Of a DNA stretch of 36,360 bases, positions 9,829-23,490 are shown one piece after another; position 1 is the stretch's first letter, and each line of letters begins with the position of its first letter. The stretch is taken from assembly GCA_003978865.1 (NCBI GenBank), contig QNXS01000036.1, positions 1-36,360 of the forward strand, given 5' to 3'. The position numbers were made by a program, and so were the translations under genes. The notes under the pieces are model-generated. The model saw nothing but the letters and a program-made list of their open reading frames with translations. It was not told where the DNA came from and ran no database searches. Origin of the DNA: Archaeoglobus sp. Its GTDB lineage: Archaea > Halobacteriota > Archaeoglobi > Archaeoglobales > Archaeoglobaceae.

Positions 9829-9931
9829 ACTTACCTCCTCCTTTACATTTATTCGATTAATTTCGAATTTGAACTACAGCTTTTCAAACTTTCGTCTGAT
9901 GAATCTTCTTCTGCCATACACATGACAGGTA

Positions 9932-9946
9932 TATAAAACTTTGCTG
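9932..9946 (-). promoter_or_regulatory. Putative TATA-like element for tuf-rps10
   Basis: Minus strand reads ...aaagttttatatacctg... in the divergent tuf/AMMECR1 intergenic region. Confidence 0.4.
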
Positions 9947-10037
9947 AGCTAATTATGATATTTGCTACCACGCAAGGTTAAGCACAGTTGTGTCTGCTTC
10001 CTAAAGAGTTAATACCACCTTTGTTCAAACTCGAAAT

Positions 10038-10625
10038 ATGAAACTAACTGAGAAGGAAGGAGAAGTTGCTGTAAAGCTTGCAAGAAAAGCTATAGAAGTC
10101 TATCTTACAGAAGGAAAAGTAATTCGAAATAGACTTTCTGGCGTATTCGAAGAAATGAGAGGTGTTTTTACAACACTTACAAAAAAGGGTACGTTGAGAG
10201 GATGCATTGGTTTTCCCTATCCAGTTAAAAGACTTGACGAAGCAATAATAGAATCAGCCATAGCTGCCGCAACTCAAGATCCAAGATTTCCAAGAGTGGC
10301 TCCCGATGAAATGAAAGAAATTTGTGTTGAAATAACAGTTCTAACCATACCTAAAAAGATTTTAGCAAATCCAAAAGATTATCCAAAGTATATAGAGATA
10401 GGAAGACATGGATTGATGGTACAGATGGGTCCTTACTCCGGGTTACTTTTACCTCAAGTAGCTGTTGAACTAAGACTGGATGCAGAGAGTTTTCTAAGTG
10501 AAACATGTATGAAAGCGGGTTTACCTCCAGACTGCTGGCTATCTGGAGCAGAAGTTTACAGATTTGAAGGACAGATATTCAAGGAAGTGGAACCAATGGG
10601 AAAAGTGATTGAGGTTACCTTTTGA
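10038..10625 (+). CDS. AMMECR1-domain protein (AmmeMemoRadiSam system protein A family)
   Basis: 195 aa; [44 protein letters not shown] and [10 protein letters not shown] motifs. Confidence 0.92.
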   Translation: MKLTEKEGEVAVKLARKAIEVYLTEGKVIRNRLSGVFEEMRGVFTTLTKKGTLRGCIGFPYPVKRLDEAIIESAIAAATQDPRFPRVAPDEMKEICVEITVLTIPKKILANPKDYPKYIEIGRHGLMVQMGPYSGLLLPQVAVELRLDAESFLSETCMKAGLPPDCWLSGAEVYRFEGQIFKEVEPMGKVIEVTF

Positions 10626-10688
10626 GCCTGCTGTCAAAAATACAACAAACAAATAAACAGATATATAGTTTCATTAAGACATGGTGGT

Positions 10689-12317
10689 ATGATGGAAGGA
10701 GATGAAAGTGCATGCCTGCTCAAAACTGGAATCAAAAATCTTGTTAACGAGCTCATTATAAGGTACGAGTATTTAGAAGAAAAAGTAGCCTCTATAAAGG
10801 ATCCTGAGGAGGCACTAAGGATTGCCCTGCAAGAGCTTGCTAAAGACGAAGCTTACGAGTTTCTATGTGATTTTGCTCCAATAGCTGAAGCTGATTACAA
10901 CATTTTAAAAGATGTGTTCTCAAAAAAGTATGATCCAGAGATACTTGACAGGCTTATTGAAATAGGAGTTCTCGAAAAGAGAGGTGATACTGTCAGGCTA
11001 CCAATACGCAAGTTAAAAATGGAGCTTAGAGGAGATCCAGCAATAGTTGCTGAGTACTGGAAAAGAGTGATGGAAAAGGAAAATGGTCCAAAAGAGGTCT
11101 GTGAATTTCTAAACGCTGCAATAGACGCAGGTTATATTGATGAAGCTGTAGATCTTTTCTTACAGCAAAATCAAGCCTCAGATAAACTAATAGAAGTTGG
11201 AGAGAAACTATTTGAAACTATAAATGATAATAAAGAAATAAAGGACTCTCTCGGGGAAAAATGGGCTGAAGTCGTAAGGCACATAGCCAACATGTGCTTT
11301 GACACAGGCAGAAAAAATGAAGCAGAAAAATACTACATTGTAGCAATCCAAGAATTTATCGATTTAGCAAAGAAAGATGAAAAAAGGATGAAAGACCTTG
11401 CAAAACTACTGTACAATCTTGCGAATCTCTACCATTTTATGAGAAGGTACGAAGATGCTGAAAAAAATTATGACTGGTCTGCGAGTATAATGAGAGACAT
11501 GGGTATGGTAGAAGAGTTATCGGTGGTTCTCGATAGCTTAGGCTTGCTATGTATGAATTTAAGAAAAACCGAGAAAGCAAAAGATTGTCTTGAAGAATCT
11601 GCCAAAATAAGAAAAGAACTTGCACGAAAAGATAAAACTGCGATCCCTGACTACGCAAAAACAGTAAACAATCTCGGAGTCCTTTACAGAAGGCTAAAAC
11701 AGCTTGAAAAAGTAGAGGAATGTTATAAAGATGTGATTGACATGCTTAGAGATGTTGCTGGAACAAGCCCAGAACTAATACCCGAGCTCGCTACAGTCCT
11801 AAATAACTTAGCATCTCTGTATATAGATGAAGGTAGACTTGAAGATGCAGAAAAACTTGTTGCCGAGATAATGATGTATGACAGATTCCTTCCACCAGAT
11901 ATAAAGATGAGGTACTACATGAACCTTGCCAAAATTCTTGAAAACAAGGATGAACAGGCTGCTGGAGAATATTACTTTAAATCTGCATGTTTAGCTTTTA
12001 ACCTCTTTAAGAGCTATGGTTACAACTCTCCTAATTTTATACACCTCTTCGAAAAGGCAGAAAAACTTGCAAAAGATGAAATAAGTGGAGATGCTGCAAT
12101 AATGAAAAGTGCCATAATGAGATTCTACTACAGGGTTGATACTGCACCTCCAGCAGGTATAAAATACAGCAAAAGAGGGGAGCTTATTTTGAGAGCTGCA
12201 AAAGGTGAGGCTATGAACTTTGTCGTTCAAAGCGAGGAAGATGCTACTGCACATATAATAGCGAGGGATATACTGCCAAAAGTTAGAGCAAAAATGAGAA
12301 AATACGAAGAAGACTGA
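10689..12317 (+). CDS. Tetratricopeptide-repeat protein
   Basis: 542 aa; repeated TPR-like helical pairs (YNLANLYHFMRRYEDAEKNYDWSASIMRDM; NNLGVLYRRLKQLEKVEECYKDVIDML; NNLASLYIDEGRLEDAEKLV). Confidence 0.85.
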   Translation: MMEGDESACLLKTGIKNLVNELIIRYEYLEEKVASIKDPEEALRIALQELAKDEAYEFLCDFAPIAEADYNILKDVFSKKYDPEILDRLIEIGVLEKRGDTVRLPIRKLKMELRGDPAIVAEYWKRVMEKENGPKEVCEFLNAAIDAGYIDEAVDLFLQQNQASDKLIEVGEKLFETINDNKEIKDSLGEKWAEVVRHIANMCFDTGRKNEAEKYYIVAIQEFIDLAKKDEKRMKDLAKLLYNLANLYHFMRRYEDAEKNYDWSASIMRDMGMVEELSVVLDSLGLLCMNLRKTEKAKDCLEESAKIRKELARKDKTAIPDYAKTVNNLGVLYRRLKQLEKVEECYKDVIDMLRDVAGTSPELIPELATVLNNLASLYIDEGRLEDAEKLVAEIMMYDRFLPPDIKMRYYMNLAKILENKDEQAAGEYYFKSACLAFNLFKSYGYNSPNFIHLFEKAEKLAKDEISGDAAIMKSAIMRFYYRVDTAPPAGIKYSKRGELILRAAKGEAMNFVVQSEEDATAHIIARDILPKVRAKMRKYEED

Positions 12318-12326
12318 GCTTAGTAT

Positions 12327-13355
12327 TTAAATTATTTTTTCTTTGATCATAAGCTCAGCATTCAGTATGCTTGCTCCAGCAGCTCCCCTTACTGTGTTAT
12401 GTCCCGTAACTATATATTTAATGCCCCATGCATCCTTTCTTATTCTGCCAACAACAACACTCATCCCATTACCTTCGTTTCTGTCGAGTCTTGGTTGAGG
12501 TCTGTCCTTTTCCATCCTGACTACGATAACTTTTTCAGGGGAACTCGGCAGATTCAAAGATTTCATGTTTTCGAACGCTTTCGCTACTTCCTCTACTTCA
12601 ACATCCTTATAAAAGTCAACCCACACTGCTTCCGTATGACCATCAACAACAGCTACTCTATGACATGAAGCTGAAACGGTTATTGGAGCAGGAATAACCT
12701 TATTTCCGTCAAATTTTCCAAGTATTTTCAATGGTTCTTTTTCGACCTTGTCCTCCTCGCCGCTTATGTACGGGATAACGTTGTCCATTATTGCCATTGA
12801 AGGTACTCCGGGATAACCTGCTCCGCTCAGAGCCTGCATTGAAGCCACTCTAACAGATTTTAGTCCGAGTTCCATGAGAGGTTTGAGTGTTAGAACAAGC
12901 ATTATCGTTGTACAGTTAGGATTCGTAACTATAAACCCATCCCATCCTCTATTCTTCTTCTGAACTTCAATTAAGGAGAGGTGTTCAGAGTTTACTTCTG
13001 GAATTACGAGGGGGACATCATCTACCATCCTGTACGCCGAGGCATTACTTGCAACAACAAATCCAGCCTCTGAAAACTTCGGTTCAACCTCTTTAGCCAC
13101 GTCTGATGGAAGAGCTGAAAACACTATATCAGCATCAACGTACTTGGGATCCATTGGAACCATTTCGATATCCCTAACACATTTAGGCATATTAGCTGAG
13201 ACCAACCAAGTTACTTCATTCCCATATATTTTTCCTACTCTCCTTTCAGATGCTGCCAGTGCTGAGATCTTAAACCATGGATGATTCTCCAAGAGCTGTA
13301 CAAACTTTTGTCCCACCATTCCAGTTGCACCTAAAACAGCAACTTTGACTTTCAT
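12327..13355 (-). CDS. asd: Aspartate-semialdehyde dehydrogenase (archaeal/fungal type)
   Basis: [57 protein letters not shown]. Likely start at ATG 13355 ([12 protein letters not shown]) rather than the track start at 13394. Confidence 0.95.
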   Translation of the reverse strand: MKVKVAVLGATGMVGQKFVQLLENHPWFKISALAASERRVGKIYGNEVTWLVSANMPKCVRDIEMVPMDPKYVDADIVFSALPSDVAKEVEPKFSEAGFVVASNASAYRMVDDVPLVIPEVNSEHLSLIEVQKKNRGWDGFIVTNPNCTTIMLVLTLKPLMELGLKSVRVASMQALSGAGYPGVPSMAIMDNVIPYISGEEDKVEKEPLKILGKFDGNKVIPAPITVSASCHRVAVVDGHTEAVWVDFYKDVEVEEVAKAFENMKSLNLPSSPEKVIVVRMEKDRPQPRLDRNEGNGMSVVVGRIRKDAWGIKYIVTGHNTVRGAAGASILNAELMIKEKII

Positions 13356-13427
13356 GGCTTTAAGAAATAACGCATAGCTAAAAAATATTTGCAAAATTTA
13401 ATGGGTATTAACTTTAATGGATGTTAA

Positions 13428-13457
13428 GCCATGCAGAGGTTCACTTCGGGTATATAC

Positions 13458-13465
<8 letters not shown>
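13428..13465 (-). other. Pre-23S BHB processing stem, 3' strand
   Basis: Minus strand GGTCCCGG-GTAT-ATA-CCCG-A-AGTGAACCTCTGCATGGC. Confidence 0.88.
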
Positions 13466-16413
<2,948 letters not shown>

Positions 16414-16421
<8 letters not shown>

Positions 16422-16451
16422 TATGTATCCCGGAGTGAACCTCTGCACGGC
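16414..16451 (-). other. Pre-23S BHB processing stem, 5' strand
   Basis: Minus strand GCCGTGCAGAGGTTCACT-C-CGGG-ATAC-ATA-CCGGGACC, complementary to 13428..13465. Confidence 0.88.
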
Positions 16452-16537
16452 CTCACGCAGCCTAAGTCTGAACTTAGGCCATCAACCCTTCCCCGACGAC
16501 TCTACATCGCCGGGTGCACTGGTTGAATAACAGTATA

Positions 16538-16610
16538 TGGACTCGTCGGGATTTGAACCCGAGGCCTCCGCCTCGCAAAGGCGGCGCTCTGCCAGCTGAG
16601 CTACGAGCCC
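16538..16610 (-). tRNA. tRNA-Ala (anticodon UGC) in the 16S-23S spacer
   Basis: Minus strand: GGGCTCGTAGCTCAGCTGGCAGAGCGCCGCCTTTGCGAGGCGGAGGCCTCGGGTTCAAATCCCGACGAGTCCA. Cloverleaf with anticodon TGC, GTTCAAATC T-loop and G3:U70 acceptor pair. CCA not encoded. Confidence 0.97.
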
Positions 16611-16615
16611 TAAGC

Positions 16616-16641
16616 CTGCCAGCATTTGGACTTCGGCAGGC
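16616..16641 (-). other. Pre-16S BHB processing stem, 3' strand
   Basis: Minus strand GCCTGCCGAA-GTCC-AAA-TGCTGGCAG pairs with the 5' strand at 18169..18194. Confidence 0.9.
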
Positions 16642-16660
16642 AGGGGCTGGATGCTCCGTT

Positions 16661-18137
<1,477 letters not shown>

Positions 18138-18168
18138 TTTGGCGGGGGGATAAGCGAATACGTCCCTC

Positions 18169-18194
18169 GCCTGCCGAATTTGTCCTGCTGGCAG
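18169..18194 (-). other. Pre-16S BHB processing stem, 5' strand
   Basis: Minus strand CTGCCAGCA-GGAC-AAA-TTCGGCAGGC: 9-bp outer helix, 4-bp central helix with 3-nt AAA bulges, 10-bp inner helix. Confidence 0.9.
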
Positions 18195-18204
18195 ACCCAC
18201 TTCA

Positions 18205-18225
18205 GACGTGTTTTAAAAACACGTC
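18205..18225. repeat. 10-bp perfect inverted repeat in the pre-rRNA leader
   Basis: gacgtgtttt-a-aaaacacgtc. Confidence 0.85.
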
Positions 18226-18336
18226 CTCATTTTTTATGCCGCGGATGGGAACACTCCCCCTCATTTCAGGCTTATGCCTACTTCAGGGTTCGTGCCGGAT
18301 CCGCGACCTGTTGGTAAGTAGTGATTGTTGAATTGT

Positions 18337-18354
18337 GATTTATAAATCTTGCGC
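18337..18354 (-). promoter_or_regulatory. Putative rRNA operon promoter (TATA box with GC-rich BRE-like flank)
   Basis: Minus strand gcgcaagatttataaatcac upstream of the leader and 16S gene. Confidence 0.6.
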
Positions 18355-18430
18355 CTGAAAAGTTCCAGACATTAGATACTCTTACTTAAAAAATTAAAAT
18401 AACTATAATAAAATTTCCTTCACTAAAAAA

Positions 18431-19933
18431 TTATTCTACAAGCATGTTCAAGCCTTCCATCATCGCCTCAACCGATGCCATGATTATGTCAGTTCTTGCA
18501 CCTCTTGCAGTAACAATTTTGTTTCCTCTTTTGAGTTGTACAATTACGTCAACAAGAGCATTTGTCCCACCGGTTATTGCATCAACCTTGTAGCTTACGA
18601 GTTCAATGTCTCCAAACTCCTTCACACCCTTCTTTATTGCGTTTATTGCTGCATCAACCGGCCCAGTTCCAACTGCAGCTTCTACAACTACCTTTCCATT
18701 TATCCTTAGTTTGACACTTGCAGTTGGCATGACATTCATGCCACTAACTATCGACAGATCTTCAAGAATAACTTTTTTCTCCCTCTTTATTTGAAGGACA
18801 GTTTCAATAATTGTTCTAACATCGGCATCCGTTATAGTTTTACCTTTATCACCTATTTCCTTAATCCTTTTTAGTATCTCTACCATCTGCTCCTTTGTTG
18901 CTTTATAACCAAGTTCCTTCATGACGGCTTCAACGCTCGCTTTTCCTGCGTGTTTTCCAAGAACAAGATGTCTTTCCCTCCCAACCACATCCGGTGTTAT
19001 AGGTTCATAGGCAGATGCGTTTTTTAGAATCGCTGATGTGTGTATCCCACTCTCATGAGTGAAAGCATTCTCTCCAACTATTGCTTTGTTTGGAGGAATA
19101 AATATCCCAGTTGTTTTTTCTACAAGCTTTGCAGTTCTATACAATCTTCTAAGTTCTATAGCTGTTTCTATCCCGTAAAGGATTTCAAGAGTTGTAACAA
19201 CTTCTTCAAGTGCTGCATTTCCAGCCCTCTCTCCAAGACCATTAATAGTTGCGTGAACTTCATTTGCTCCGCCTTTAACTGCAAACACAGTATTTGCAAC
19301 AGCCAGACCAAAATCATCGTGGCAGTGTATTGCCAGATCAACATCTCTGAATTCACTTCTTAACTCAGCCATAACGCTTTCACACTTCTCAGGGATCATT
19401 ACACCAACCGTATCTGTATATGTGAGTCTATCTGCTCCTGCATCAAGTGCTGCCCTATAAAGATTTTTTATGAAGTCAAGTTTAGCTCTAGAAGCATCTT
19501 CCCCACCAAATTCAACAATCAAACCCCTCTCCTTTGCATATTCTATTGCCTTTACAGACATATCTATTACATCATCTTCACTTTTTCCCGGAAACTTCGT
19601 TGAAATATGAATTGGTGATGAAGGAGCAACCATAAATATTGAATCTGCCCCCGCATCAGCAGCGGCATCAATATCTACTTCCTTAATTCTGCAGAAGCTG
19701 CATATTTCAGCTTTCAATCCAAGAGACGAAATTTCCTTAATTGCTTCAAATTCTCCCTCCGAAGCTATTGCAGTTCCAGCTTCTATTATATCCACACCAA
19801 GCTTGTCAAGAGCCTCAGCTATCATTTTTTTCTGCTCTATGCTGAGGCTAAGTCCCGGTGTTTGTTCTCCGTCCCTCAAAGTTGTATCCAATACCTTTAC
19901 CTTTCGCTTGCCTTTTTTGTTGAACTCAGACAT
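18431..19933 (-). CDS. leuA: 2-isopropylmalate synthase-family enzyme (LeuA; citramalate synthase possible)
   Basis: 500 aa; VLDTTLRDGEQTPGLSLS, HCHDDFGLAVANT, GLGERAGNAALEE, C-terminal LeuA regulatory domain (VAAVGTGPVDAAINAI-like). Confidence 0.9.
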   Translation of the reverse strand: MSEFNKKGKRKVKVLDTTLRDGEQTPGLSLSIEQKKMIAEALDKLGVDIIEAGTAIASEGEFEAIKEISSLGLKAEICSFCRIKEVDIDAAADAGADSIFMVAPSSPIHISTKFPGKSEDDVIDMSVKAIEYAKERGLIVEFGGEDASRAKLDFIKNLYRAALDAGADRLTYTDTVGVMIPEKCESVMAELRSEFRDVDLAIHCHDDFGLAVANTVFAVKGGANEVHATINGLGERAGNAALEEVVTTLEILYGIETAIELRRLYRTAKLVEKTTGIFIPPNKAIVGENAFTHESGIHTSAILKNASAYEPITPDVVGRERHLVLGKHAGKASVEAVMKELGYKATKEQMVEILKRIKEIGDKGKTITDADVRTIIETVLQIKREKKVILEDLSIVSGMNVMPTASVKLRINGKVVVEAAVGTGPVDAAINAIKKGVKEFGDIELVSYKVDAITGGTNALVDVIVQLKRGNKIVTARGARTDIIMASVEAMMEGLNMLVE

Positions 19934-19966
19934 GTTCGCTCCAACGTGATAAAGGTATAAATTAAT

Positions 19967-20662
19967 TTACCTACTATCTATAAGCTTTCTTACAGCAGGA
20001 TTTTTTTTCGAAATTTTGAGAAGAGTTGATTCAAAACTCTCATCCGGAGGGACTCTGCACTGCAAAAACGTCCCTGTTCTTCCGATCTCTCTTCTTCTCT
20101 CCAGTACTCTTATTCTTTCCACAACAATGTCTATGCACACTCCAAGTGTCTTTGCCAATTCGTTTGGCTGCATTTCGTTTACCGGTATTTCCTCATGTCC
20201 ATTCTTCCTTGGAACTATGAGAACTAATCTTTTATCGACTCCAGCAACTCTTTCCTTATTTTCAAGTTGTTTTAATGTTAAACATCCCCCAAACCTGTAA
20301 AAATCAATTTCTCTATCTTTCATTTTAACAAGGGGAAAACTGACAGTAACCTCCTCATCAACAACAAGTTCTCCTTTTATTACATAGTTTGGTGTAGCCT
20401 GAACAATCCATCTATCTATCCAATCAACTGCGAGTTCAATTCGGTATGATGGTACCAAACATGGAACAAATATGTCAATATCACTCTTCTCGCTTACATC
20501 ACCCCTTGCAACGCTTCCATACACTATACAGGGCAGACCTGCCAGCGACAGATTGCGCATTACCTCTCTCGCTATGTTTCTCTTTTTTTCAAGAATTTTC
20601 CAGTGTTCGTTTGAGTACTCCACAAACTTCCTGCATCCAAATGTAGCAGTTTTTGGTCTCAT
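19967..20662 (-). CDS. Nucleotidyltransferase-fold protein
   Basis: 231 aa; IVYGSVARGDVSEKSDIDIFVP (GS-X-ARG-DxSDxD motif). Confidence 0.85.
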   Translation of the reverse strand: MRPKTATFGCRKFVEYSNEHWKILEKKRNIAREVMRNLSLAGLPCIVYGSVARGDVSEKSDIDIFVPCLVPSYRIELAVDWIDRWIVQATPNYVIKGELVVDEEVTVSFPLVKMKDREIDFYRFGGCLTLKQLENKERVAGVDKRLVLIVPRKNGHEEIPVNEMQPNELAKTLGVCIDIVVERIRVLERRREIGRTGTFLQCRVPPDESFESTLLKISKKNPAVRKLIDSR

Positions 20663-20707
20663 ATTTTGTATTTCACATTTTATATATGTTTTTAGCTTAC
20701 AGAAACA

Positions 20708-21028
20708 CTAAGTCCCGGAAACAACATCCCCTATCCAATCGAGAAACTTTTTCGAAACTTTGTTGGCTTTAAATGAGACTATGCACGGATTCTCATAACT
20801 GTGAATCTCCTTTACTTTCTTCTCAACCTCATCAAACTTACTTTCAAGTGTTTTAATTATTACGACAAATTCGAGAGCGCCTTTAACCTCTCCCTCCCAT
20901 AGATATATTGAATTTACAGGAAATATATTTACGCACGCAGCGAGTCTCTCTTCAACAATAGTTTTCCCTATATGTCTTGCCTCCTCAAGACTCGAACAGG
21001 TCACATAAACGAATATGCTTTCATCCAT
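20708..21028 (-). CDS. cutA: CutA1-like divalent cation tolerance protein
   Basis: 106 aa; FVYVTCSSLEEARHIGKTIVEERLAACVNIFPVNSIYLWEGEV. Confidence 0.95.
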   Translation of the reverse strand: MDESIFVYVTCSSLEEARHIGKTIVEERLAACVNIFPVNSIYLWEGEVKGALEFVVIIKTLESKFDEVEKKVKEIHSYENPCIVSFKANKVSKKFLDWIGDVVSGT

Positions 21029-21055
21029 ATTCAGTTAAAAACTTCATCGCTTTAA

Positions 21056-22615
21056 ATGCATTCCGTGTCAGCAAACTTAATTAACTTAAAATTCAAACTT
21101 ACTTCAATGTACTTGAAGACGTCAATAACTCCAGAAGGTTTAGCTGTAATACTTTTCATAGTTTATTGGCTTGTTTTAGAGTACCTAAGAAGTATAAATT
21201 TCCTTGAAAGGCATAATCTGTCATCTTATGGTCCACTGCTTATACTAAGGACAAAAAAAGGACTTAATCTACTCGAAAAACTATCCCGTCCAAAAAAGTT
21301 GTGGAGAGTTTTTGCAACACTTGGCATACCGATGGTTTTTTTGGGAATGGTATTCATGTTCTCTTTAATAATATTCATGGATATTGTCATGTTAAAGTCT
21401 CCTCCCCCTCCGTCCTCGATAACCTCTCCAAGAAATGTTCTACTAATTCCATGGGTTAATACTCTATTTCCCCCGTTATACCTGCTATTAGCTTTAATAG
21501 TCACACTCGTTGTCCATGAATTCAGCCATGCAATACTGTGCAGAGTTGAAGGTATAAAAGTAAAGGCTCTCGGCATTCTACTACTATTAGTACCCATAGG
21601 CGGGTTTGCCGAACCCGACGAAAAAGAGTTAGAAAAAAATGCAAACAGAATACAGAAAGTAAGAATATTTTCAGCTGGTGTTATCAGCAATTTCTCGTTA
21701 GCTACAATTGCATTTATACTATTCATTCTTCTTCTAAACTTTCTGCAACCAACTGTATTTATTGCACACTCGAAAAATCCAGAGATACATGCGGGAGAGA
21801 TAGTTTACAGCATAAATGGAATAAAAGTGTTCACGCCATCTGATGTTACAACAGCACTAAAATTGAACAGAAAAAAGCTTGAAATAGTAACAGACAATGG
21901 AACGTACATACTACCTTGCGTAGCAGGTGTCGAAATAGCAAAAACGTATCCGGGATATCCCGCATATAAGGCTGGAATGAAAGAAGGTATGATAATATAC
22001 ATGGTAAATAACACATATACACCAACATTAGAAGCCTTTGAAGAATTCATGTCCAAAACAAAGCCCGGACAGATATTAGACGTTCACGTTTATTATAATA
22101 ATAAAAAAGAGGTTTTTCATGTAAAACTAACAAAATCACCTTACTCAAATTCTGGATTTCTTGGAGTTGAAGTTTATGAATATATTTCCGGATTAGAGTT
22201 GGGGTACAGTAGTGTATTACTTGAAGAGTTGAAGAGCTTACCCTACCAGCTAAAAAGCATTAGGGGGTTGCTGTTCTTTGTTGCAATGCCACTTATGGGA
22301 TTTAAAGGATTTATAGGACAGGCAACTAAATATTTCAAACCAGAGATTCTTGGAGGATATCTATTCGTAATTCTAACTTCACTATACTGGATAGGATGGG
22401 TAAATTTCTACGTTGGACTTTTCAACTGCCTGCCAGCAATACCATTGGATGGTGGAAGAGTGTTTTATGAAGCCTTCACATGGATTCTAAACAAGTTTGG
22501 TTTAGAGGGTGATAAAATTGCTGGTGCCACGGTAAAGTACTTAGCTTATCTGATTTTTGCTTCCTTGATAATGTCAGTTGTTGTGCCAAACATAGCTTAC
22601 TTGAAAAGACTGTGA
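21056..22615 (+). CDS. Site-2 protease family (M50) membrane metalloprotease with PDZ-like insert
   Basis: 519 aa; VVHEFSHAILCRVEG (HExxH), NCLPAIPLDGGRVF (LDGG-type motif), multiple TM helices, PDZ-like region GVEIAKTYPGYPAYKAGMKEGMIIYMVNNT. Start may be at 21107. Confidence 0.9.
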   Translation: MHSVSANLINLKFKLTSMYLKTSITPEGLAVILFIVYWLVLEYLRSINFLERHNLSSYGPLLILRTKKGLNLLEKLSRPKKLWRVFATLGIPMVFLGMVFMFSLIIFMDIVMLKSPPPPSSITSPRNVLLIPWVNTLFPPLYLLLALIVTLVVHEFSHAILCRVEGIKVKALGILLLLVPIGGFAEPDEKELEKNANRIQKVRIFSAGVISNFSLATIAFILFILLLNFLQPTVFIAHSKNPEIHAGEIVYSINGIKVFTPSDVTTALKLNRKKLEIVTDNGTYILPCVAGVEIAKTYPGYPAYKAGMKEGMIIYMVNNTYTPTLEAFEEFMSKTKPGQILDVHVYYNNKKEVFHVKLTKSPYSNSGFLGVEVYEYISGLELGYSSVLLEELKSLPYQLKSIRGLLFFVAMPLMGFKGFIGQATKYFKPEILGGYLFVILTSLYWIGWVNFYVGLFNCLPAIPLDGGRVFYEAFTWILNKFGLEGDKIAGATVKYLAYLIFASLIMSVVVPNIAYLKRL

Positions 22616-23490
22616 AAAAAGAATTAAAAAGAATTGTAACCTTTAATGCTGAGGTGCAAATGTCCTTGAAGAAAATACTGAAGGATAGGCTCGGTAGCAG
22701 GATAAGTGAAAAAGAACTGCTGATGGTAAGAAGGAGTTTTGAAATTATTGGAGATATCGTAGTGGTTGATATCCCGGATGAAATATACCACTTAAAAGAT
22801 GAGATAGTCAGAGCAATACTCACAAAGCATAAGCATGTAAAAACTGTACTGAGAAAAATTGGAGAAGTACGTGGTGACTACAGGCTTGCTGAGTATGAGA
22901 TAATCTATGGTAGAGAAACTGAGACTGTATGTAAAGAACACGGTTGTAAATTCTTACTCGATCCCACAAAAGTTTACTATTCTGTTAGACTTTCAGGAGA
23001 AAGAGAAAGAATATTTAGGCTCGTAAATCCGGGAGAAAGAATTCTTGTAATGTTTGCAGGTGTTGGCCCATTTGCAATAACGATCGCAAAGAATGCCAGA
23101 CCAAAAGAGGTTGTTGGTGTTGAACTAAATCCAGAAGCTGTGAAATACTTTAGAAAAAACGTCAAGCTAAACAGGGTCGAGAATATCGTAAGAGTATATG
23201 AGGGAGACGTTAGAAAAATAGTCCCAGAACTTGAAGGCAGTTTTGACAGAATACTCATGCCTTCTCCAAACAATGCACAGGATTTTGTCGATGTTGCGGT
23301 AACGAAGGCAAAAAAAGGCAGTATTATTCATTACTACACTTTTGCAGGTGTTGAGGAGGAAAAAGAACTACAGAAAAGAGTGGAAAAGCTTTTTTCCCGC
23401 TACATCAAATGCAAAGCGTTTTTCATGAGAAGGTGCGGAAGCTTCGCCCCTTACGTTCACAGGTACGTTGTGGATTTAGCTGTTGGATGA
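22612..23490 (+). CDS. trm5: Trm5-family tRNA (guanine-N1) methyltransferase-like protein
   Basis: 292 aa; VNPGERILVMFAGVGPFAITIAKNARPKEVVGVELNPEAVKYFRKNVKLN (SAM-binding). Starts at GTG overlapping the upstream stop; internal ATG at 22660 is an alternative. Confidence 0.87.
   Translation: MKKELKRIVTFNAEVQMSLKKILKDRLGSRISEKELLMVRRSFEIIGDIVVVDIPDEIYHLKDEIVRAILTKHKHVKTVLRKIGEVRGDYRLAEYEIIYGRETETVCKEHGCKFLLDPTKVYYSVRLSGERERIFRLVNPGERILVMFAGVGPFAITIAKNARPKEVVGVELNPEAVKYFRKNVKLNRVENIVRVYEGDVRKIVPELEGSFDRILMPSPNNAQDFVDVAVTKAKKGSIIHYYTFAGVEEEKELQKRVEKLFSRYIKCKAFFMRRCGSFAPYVHRYVVDLAVG

Noticed and set aside
16461-16478. 6-bp hairpin cctaag-tctgaa-cttagg in the tRNA-23S spacer
   Set aside because: Short stem in an rRNA spacer; no independent function can be supported.
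18200-18235. C/D-box sRNA candidate in the 16S leader (ATGAGGA ... CTGA)
   Set aside because: The C box has a mismatch and the interval is occupied by a perfect hairpin, not a guide sequence; kept only as a minor remark.
21226-21726. 166-aa minus-strand ORF antisense to the site-2 protease
   Set aside because: Overlaps the well-supported protease on the opposite strand; no domain signature.
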